This document shows, in pieces, positions 24,370-28,769 of a DNA stretch of 28,769 bases. The DNA lies in the NCBI GenBank assembly GCA_964557575.1, contig CAZLBC010000059.1:1-28769 (forward strand), in the 5' to 3' direction. The stretch's first letter is position 1; each line of letters starts with the position of its first letter. The notes under the pieces were generated by a model that saw only the letters and a list, made by a program, of their open reading frames with translations, made no database searches and was not told the DNA's origin. This DNA comes from CAZLBC01 sp964557575. GTDB lineage: Bacteria > Planctomycetota > Phycisphaerae > SM23-33. A program made the translations under genes and the position numbers.

Positions 24370-26991
24370 ATGAAGTCCAGGTTGCTCATCCTCGTCTCAC
24401 TCGCCTCCGTGTCCGTGTGCGTCCACGCTGCCGACGGAGCGTCAGAGAAAGAGTTCCTCGAGCGGTACACCGGCATGCTCGATGACCTGCGCACCGAACT
24501 CAAGGCGAAGCTGCCGCAGGTCGATCAGGCAAAGCACAAGGCGTATGCCGCGGCGGCCGGGGCCGTGGCGGCGGCATCCGACCGGATCAAGAAGGCGTCG
24601 AAGATAAAGAACAAGAAAGACCGCAACAAGGAACTCAAGGCGGCGGGGGATGCACTGGCAAAGGCAAAGGGACGCATGACCGAGGTTATCGAGGAGATCA
24701 ACCTGAGCGCGTTCCTGGCCGGCGACGCGCTGGACGCGAAGCTCGCGCAATTCGTCGTCCTGCTCGAGGCCATGCCAAAGGGCCTGGCCGAGTTCGCGGC
24801 GCAGGGACGGGAGCAGGCGGCCCTGGTCGAGCAAATGCTCTCCGACCCCGACCTCATGAAGCAGATGCTGGTCGCCGACGGCGCCAAGCGCACACGTGAA
24901 GGGAGAAGTTACGGCCCGGCACAGTACGGCCCGGCGATGAAGATCTACACCGATATCCGGAAGGCGAGCGACACGGCCGGCGACGGCGTCCTGCGGCGGC
25001 TGGCCCTGGCCGTCGCCCTGGAGCACGCGGTTCCCGTCTCACAGAGAAACCCCAAGGCCGCTACCGACGCGCCGGCGACCGTCGATCCGGTGAAGCGCTA
25101 CCGGCATTACGAAAAGGCCTACCGGGGCGGCGAACTGGACCCGGGGTTCAAAACCCTGAGCACCTGGGACATGCGCCTCGTTGTCTACGGGCACGAGCCG
25201 GACGAAACCCTCGCCTGGGGGCGGGAGACGCTCCGGAACTTCCGTCCCGACCATATCTTCCAGAAGAACCAGAGCTGGCGCTACGTGGGTATCGTCAAGA
25301 CCGACGTCAAGTACGGGTCGGGGGACAACAAATACGACCGGCCGGAGCTCCAGTTCTTTCAGAACATTCTCATGAACGGCGGAGTCTGCGGCCGGCGCGC
25401 GTTTTTCGGGCGCTTCATGCTGCGCGCCTTCGGGGTTCCGACCGTCGCCCGTCCCAGTCGCGGCCACGCGGCTCTCGCGCGCTGGACGCCCAAGGGCTGG
25501 GTCGTCTGCCTGGGGCCGCGGTGGGGTGCCGGCAAGGGTGTCAGACCCTGCGAGTACTACGGGAAGGATTCGGATTTCCTGGCCACCACGCAGGCGCGCA
25601 GAGACCGAAAGGCGTTCCTGCAGGTGAAGCGGGCCTACTGGGCCGGCGACGTTATGGGAGAGAAGCGGGTCTACGGGATGAACGGCACCCCCGAATTCTG
25701 GAACGGCGTGGCGCTGAAAACGCAGCGGGATATCATACAGAAAAACAAGGACAAGACGCTGAAGGCCGTCGGCGAGCACCTCGGCGAGGCCGACGCAAAA
25801 GAGAAGGCCACGGCCCACCCGGTCACCGACGCGGACAAAAAGATCACCTGCACAAACGGCGTGATATCGATACCGGCCGCCGCATACAGCAAGCCCTCCG
25901 GCAGCACCAGGGATGTCAAGGTCATGAAGAGCTTCGGCGGCGGCCTGCAGATTTTCCTGCCGCGCTTTTTCCCCAAGGGCAAAACGGTTATGCGGGGAGG
26001 CACGTGGAAGGGTGTCCCCGAGGCCTGCACGTCGGGAAAACGCATGAAGAGCGGCGGCTACGGCCGCTACGAAAACTGGGGGCTGCGGGCGGCGATGACG
26101 CCTGCCGGCAAGGATGCCCCGCCTGAAGTGACGCTCGATCTGGGTGACGGCGTCAAGATGGAGATGGTCTACATCAAGCCCGGCACGTTTATCATGGGCG
26201 GCGTCGGCACGAAAGACGGCAGGTTCGAGTGCATCGAGGTGCCGAAGCACGAGGTGACGCTGACCAGGGGGTTCTACCTGGGCAGGTACGAGGTGACGCA
26301 GGCGCAGTACGAGGCCGTCATGGGCTCGAACCCCAGCAGGTCGACCACCGCGCCGAACTGCCCGGTCGACAACGTCTCCTGGTCGGACGCGCTGAAATTC
26401 TGCGAGGGTCTTGCCCACAAGACCGGTCAGGCGGTGCGGCTGCCGACAGAGGCGGAGTGGGAATACGCCAGCCGCGGGGGCAAGAGCACGCGGTGGTTCT
26501 TCGGCGACGACCCGGCGAAGATCGGGGAGTATGCCTGGTACAAGGACAACGCGGACGGCAAGTCGCATCCGGTGGGCGAGAAGAAACCCAACCCGTTCGG
26601 ACTCTACGACATTTACGGCAACGTCTGCGAGCGCATAGCCGACACGTATAACAAGGACTACTACAAGAAAAGCCCGAAGACCGACCCGGCCGGACCGATC
26701 CAGGGCAGGAAATCTGTAATCGAGTACACGGTCAACGCCCCGAAGGCGGGCACATACGCGCTGACGGCGAAGGTATGCACGGCCAATTACAATCAGAACG
26801 TATTCGTCTCGGCCAACGGCGCCGATTCCGAGGTCACGATGACGATGCCCTTCACGGTCGGCACGTGGAAGGACTCCAAGCCGGTGACGCTCACCCTCAA
26901 GGAAGGCGAGAACACCCTGCACTTTTCACGCGGCAATCCGCCGCAGAAAGGGCTGGCGGTCAAGTCGTTCACGTTGAAGCCGGTGCGGTAG
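24370..26991 (+). CDS. Exported transglutaminase-like / truncated FGE (SUMF1-fold) / CBM-like protein
   Basis: The 873-aa protein has a signal peptide (MKSRLLILVSLASVSVCVHA) and a Lys/Ala-rich helical region (about residues 25-190). A transglutaminase-like segment follows (about 330-390) with NGGVCGRRAFFGRFML (Cys about 340) and SRGHAALARWTPKGWVV (His about 366). The expected Asp after GWV is not obvious (CLGPRWG). A formylglycine-generating-enzyme fold follows (about 595-780): MEMVYIKPGTFIMGG, GFYLGRYEVTQAQYEAVMG, PVDNVSWSDALKFC, VRLPTEAEWEYASRGG and NPFGLYDIYGNVCERIADTY. The usual last third with the RGGSW and GFR motifs and active-site cysteines is absent; instead a beta-sandwich-like CBM end begins near SVIEYTVNAPKAGTYALTAK. 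FGE-fold domains without those cysteines act as binding modules. The start has AGAAGGAG seven bases upstream. Confidence 0.82.
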   Translation: MKSRLLILVSLASVSVCVHAADGASEKEFLERYTGMLDDLRTELKAKLPQVDQAKHKAYAAAAGAVAAASDRIKKASKIKNKKDRNKELKAAGDALAKAKGRMTEVIEEINLSAFLAGDALDAKLAQFVVLLEAMPKGLAEFAAQGREQAALVEQMLSDPDLMKQMLVADGAKRTREGRSYGPAQYGPAMKIYTDIRKASDTAGDGVLRRLALAVALEHAVPVSQRNPKAATDAPATVDPVKRYRHYEKAYRGGELDPGFKTLSTWDMRLVVYGHEPDETLAWGRETLRNFRPDHIFQKNQSWRYVGIVKTDVKYGSGDNKYDRPELQFFQNILMNGGVCGRRAFFGRFMLRAFGVPTVARPSRGHAALARWTPKGWVVCLGPRWGAGKGVRPCEYYGKDSDFLATTQARRDRKAFLQVKRAYWAGDVMGEKRVYGMNGTPEFWNGVALKTQRDIIQKNKDKTLKAVGEHLGEADAKEKATAHPVTDADKKITCTNGVISIPAAAYSKPSGSTRDVKVMKSFGGGLQIFLPRFFPKGKTVMRGGTWKGVPEACTSGKRMKSGGYGRYENWGLRAAMTPAGKDAPPEVTLDLGDGVKMEMVYIKPGTFIMGGVGTKDGRFECIEVPKHEVTLTRGFYLGRYEVTQAQYEAVMGSNPSRSTTAPNCPVDNVSWSDALKFCEGLAHKTGQAVRLPTEAEWEYASRGGKSTRWFFGDDPAKIGEYAWYKDNADGKSHPVGEKKPNPFGLYDIYGNVCERIADTYNKDYYKKSPKTDPAGPIQGRKSVIEYTVNAPKAGTYALTAKVCTANYNQNVFVSANGADSEVTMTMPFTVGTWKDSKPVTLTLKEGENTLHFSRGNPPQKGLAVKSFTLKPVR

Positions 26992-27000
26992 TCGGCGGCG

Positions 27001-27008
27001 CCCTATTT
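27001..27008. repeat. Left copy of 8-bp direct repeat CCCTATTT
   Basis: Identical to 27168-27175. The two copies flank the palindromic element and look like a target-site duplication. Confidence 0.5.
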
Positions 27009-27170
27009 ACGGGCTGCTGAACAATTCAGGGCCTGCCTGCGAAAGGACATTTTTCCGCACCTCATCGTCAGCCTCCATCGACGATTCATATAGAATCGCC
27101 TGTTTCGGCTTCCTTGATGTGCGAAAAAGGTGTCTCTTTCTCGTCGACGGCCGAATTGTTCAGCAGGCCC
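27009..27170. mobile_element. MITE-like palindromic element with flanking direct repeat
   Basis: The element is an imperfect palindrome along its whole length of about 160 bp. Perfect 14-bp terminal inverted repeats CTGCTGAACAATTC (27014-27027) and its complement (27153-27166) lie next to GGGC and GCCC ends. At its centre CGATTC and GAATCG (27082-27098) surround ATATA. CCCTATTT occurs directly before (27001-27008) and at the right end (27168-27175), as expected for a target-site duplication, although the right copy overlaps the GCCC end. No transposase is encoded. It lies between the stops of two convergent genes, and the TAG of the beta-helix gene (27170-27172) is inside the right copy. Folded as RNA it could end transcription from both sides. 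Confidence 0.65.
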
Positions 27171-27175
27171 TATTT
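27168..27175. repeat. Right copy of 8-bp direct repeat CCCTATTT
   Basis: Identical to 27001-27008. It includes the TAG stop codon of the minus-strand beta-helix gene, so the stop would be the same with or without the element. Confidence 0.5.
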
Positions 27176-28750
27176 CCCGTTCGGCTTTCCGGGTTCCCCG
27201 ACAACCGTCACCGTTACGTCCTTGAACATGAACGGGTTGTCGCTGAGCCGCAATGGTTTGCCGCTGGCGGTCGTCACGTTTTTCAGGATGACCTCTTTGG
27301 TTTTGACATACGGGTATTTTTCCACGTAGGACGCGTCGGTGAATCGCCGGTTGAAGTTCGCGAAGATGGCGGGACCCCGGTAGTTTTTCGGGTGTTTCGC
27401 ATCATTGATCTCAAGCGTGTCGATGGTGATCCGTTTGGGCATGTAACAGGTGTAGCCGAAGTCGTGCTGCCCGGCATTGGACCCGCCGATCAGGCTGGCC
27501 CGCGCCGGGCGTCCGCACGAGGGCACGAAGACGCAGTTGCGGATGACGAAGTCGCCCCGCCACGTGCTGCCGTAGTCCCGGCGCAGGTTGATGAAGTGCC
27601 GGCCGCAGACCGTGGTGTTCTCCACGGTCAGCGTGCCGAACCCGATGGCGTTGATCCCCATGTGACCCAGCGTCGAGTTGCGGATCGTCGCATCGGCGAC
27701 GCCCTGGTGCGCGTCGAACCGGGAGAATTTGCAGCGGTCCAGCAGGAGGTTCTTGCAGAAATTCGTCCCCATGATACCCCAGTACCGGCGGTCCTTGATG
27801 TCGTTGGTCTGGCGGCAGTTTATGAACGAGACGTTCAAAGCCCGGGTAACGGAAATGTCGTAGGTGCCCATGGAGACGCGGGTACCCGCCGACCCGATCG
27901 TCCGGTAGGTCTTGTGTCCGGTCAGGACGGTGTTCCGCACCGTCACGTTCGCGCAGTTGCTGATCCTGATGAAACCGCCGTACGGGGCGCCGTGGTCGCC
28001 CTCGCCGGTGACCCGGTGCTCGAGCCCGTCGACCGCGACGTTCGATCGCTGTATCGCGATACCGCGGGCGTAATAGGTATACTTCGATTCGGCGGCGTTC
28101 GCCTTCGTGGTAAACCTGCCTCCTTTGATGGTCAGGGTTTTACTGTCGATCGGCCGGGCGGTGATGCGCGTGACCCGGTCGAAATCCCAGACGATCGGCG
28201 CGTCCCTGTCGACCGTCCCGTCCTTGTTCAGGATGAAGGTGTCGGTTTGCGAGGATCCCTTGTTCTGGTTCGCGCCGTAGCGAATGAAGTGCTTGACGCG
28301 TGCATTGACGACCGTCACCAGGCAGCGTGCGGGGACCGGGACATCGACCCTCGGCTGGTTCTTCTTGAGGGAAGTAATACCCGTGAGCTTCACCGGCTTC
28401 AGCGCCGATCGGACCGCGAAGATGCTCGCCCGGCGGTTTTCGACGGCGGTGTCGTCGATGATGAAGCGGGCCGAACCGAAATCGGTGTCGGTCTCGATGA
28501 CGGCCGTCGTGTTTTTGCCCCCGATGTAGTACGTCGCGCCGTCGTCGGCCCGCACGGGAAGCTTCTGCTCATTGGCGAACGCATGGGCCTTGACGATCGC
28601 ATCCATGTCGTCGGTCTTCCCGTCTCCGCGGGCGCCGAACCGGCCGTACCGGACCGCCGTTACGGGTTTCTCTGCTGCACAGACGGGCACTGCCGCCGCG
28701 GCAAGCACGATCACTATCGCTGTTCGCATATCATGCCCCTTCGGTTTCAT
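27170..28750 (-). CDS. Exported right-handed beta-helix (pectate-lyase-like) protein
   Basis: The 526-aa protein has a signal peptide (MRTAIVIVLAAAAVPVCAAE, about residues 8-27). The pectate-lyase-3 type opening follows: VRYGRFGARGDGKTDDMDAI (about 34-53), then AHAFANEQKLPVRADDGATY. The rest is a run of short beta-coil turns with the stacking pattern typical of parallel beta-helices, for example NCANVTVRNTVLTG, LLLDRCKFSRFDAHQG, DATIRNSTLGHMGINAIGFG and TLTVENTTVCGR. Catalytic residues cannot be assigned by eye; it is likely a polysaccharide lyase, hydrolase or epimerase acting outside the cytoplasm. Two starts are plausible: ATG 28750 (GGAAG upstream) and ATG 28729 (AAGGGG six bases upstream, shorter signal peptide). 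It converges on the palindromic element. Confidence 0.85.
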   Translation of the reverse strand: MKPKGHDMRTAIVIVLAAAAVPVCAAEKPVTAVRYGRFGARGDGKTDDMDAIVKAHAFANEQKLPVRADDGATYYIGGKNTTAVIETDTDFGSARFIIDDTAVENRRASIFAVRSALKPVKLTGITSLKKNQPRVDVPVPARCLVTVVNARVKHFIRYGANQNKGSSQTDTFILNKDGTVDRDAPIVWDFDRVTRITARPIDSKTLTIKGGRFTTKANAAESKYTYYARGIAIQRSNVAVDGLEHRVTGEGDHGAPYGGFIRISNCANVTVRNTVLTGHKTYRTIGSAGTRVSMGTYDISVTRALNVSFINCRQTNDIKDRRYWGIMGTNFCKNLLLDRCKFSRFDAHQGVADATIRNSTLGHMGINAIGFGTLTVENTTVCGRHFINLRRDYGSTWRGDFVIRNCVFVPSCGRPARASLIGGSNAGQHDFGYTCYMPKRITIDTLEINDAKHPKNYRGPAIFANFNRRFTDASYVEKYPYVKTKEVILKNVTTASGKPLRLSDNPFMFKDVTVTVVGEPGKPNGK

Positions 28751-28769
28751 GTTTCTTCCAGCATACTAG

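Noticed and set aside
25039..26922. Minus-strand open frame of 627 codons.
   Set aside because: Antisense to the FGE-fold gene, whose motifs are unambiguous.

Overview
GC-rich bacterial window, about 28.8 kb, from a Gram-negative organism: it carries a Kdo transferase (waaA) for LPS, a porin-like outer-membrane protein and many signal peptides. The accessory genes are a 3-keto-disaccharide hydrolase (DUF1080-type) fused to a PHP-like domain, a formylglycine-generating-enzyme (FGE) fold protein, a DUF4832/GH42-like protein, a right-handed beta-helix protein and TPR proteins with a gluzincin motif. That mix is typical of the PVC group (Planctomycetota, Lentisphaerota, Kiritimatiellota) and similar polysaccharide-degrading lineages. 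I infer such a lineage but cannot fix the phylum from this sequence alone.

Layout. (1) 1-8866, minus strand: a largely housekeeping run, in transcription order a TPR/metallopeptidase protein, a MazG-like pyrophosphohydrolase, waaA, proB, then folC (with its own good sigma70 promoter) and xylB, which runs off the left edge. (2) 8997-11372: a PHP phosphoesterase on plus and a porin-like protein on minus converge on a clear bidirectional terminator. (3) 11728-16869, plus strand: a PfkB kinase-HAD phosphatase fusion, then a tightly overlapping cassette of ECF sigma factor, one-pass membrane protein (anti-sigma position) and exported Arg/Glu-rich helical-repeat protein, followed by a two-TM protein. 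(4) 16903-20911: two divergently transcribed exported proteins probably concerned with carbohydrates. (5) 20912-24038: a decayed zone with an orphan C-terminal SGNH-like tail, a hipBA toxin-antitoxin pair, an AT-rich spacer with several palindromes, and a glycosidase-like gene broken by an internal deletion and frameshift. (6) 24370-28750: a large exported FGE-fold protein and a beta-helix protein converge on a palindromic MITE-like element flanked by an 8-bp direct repeat.

How it fits together. The left half supplies envelope and core metabolism (LPS inner core, folate, proline, xylulose phosphorylation). The middle cassette looks like an envelope-sensing regulatory unit. The right half looks like exported carbohydrate-handling functions and is the part showing turnover: pseudogenes, a toxin-antitoxin insertion and a small mobile element. 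The most unusual items are the FGE-fold protein that lacks the catalytic half of its fold, the PfkB-HAD fusion, the sigma/membrane/coiled-coil cassette and the MITE-like palindrome. No CRISPR array, tRNA, rRNA or intact transposase was recognised.
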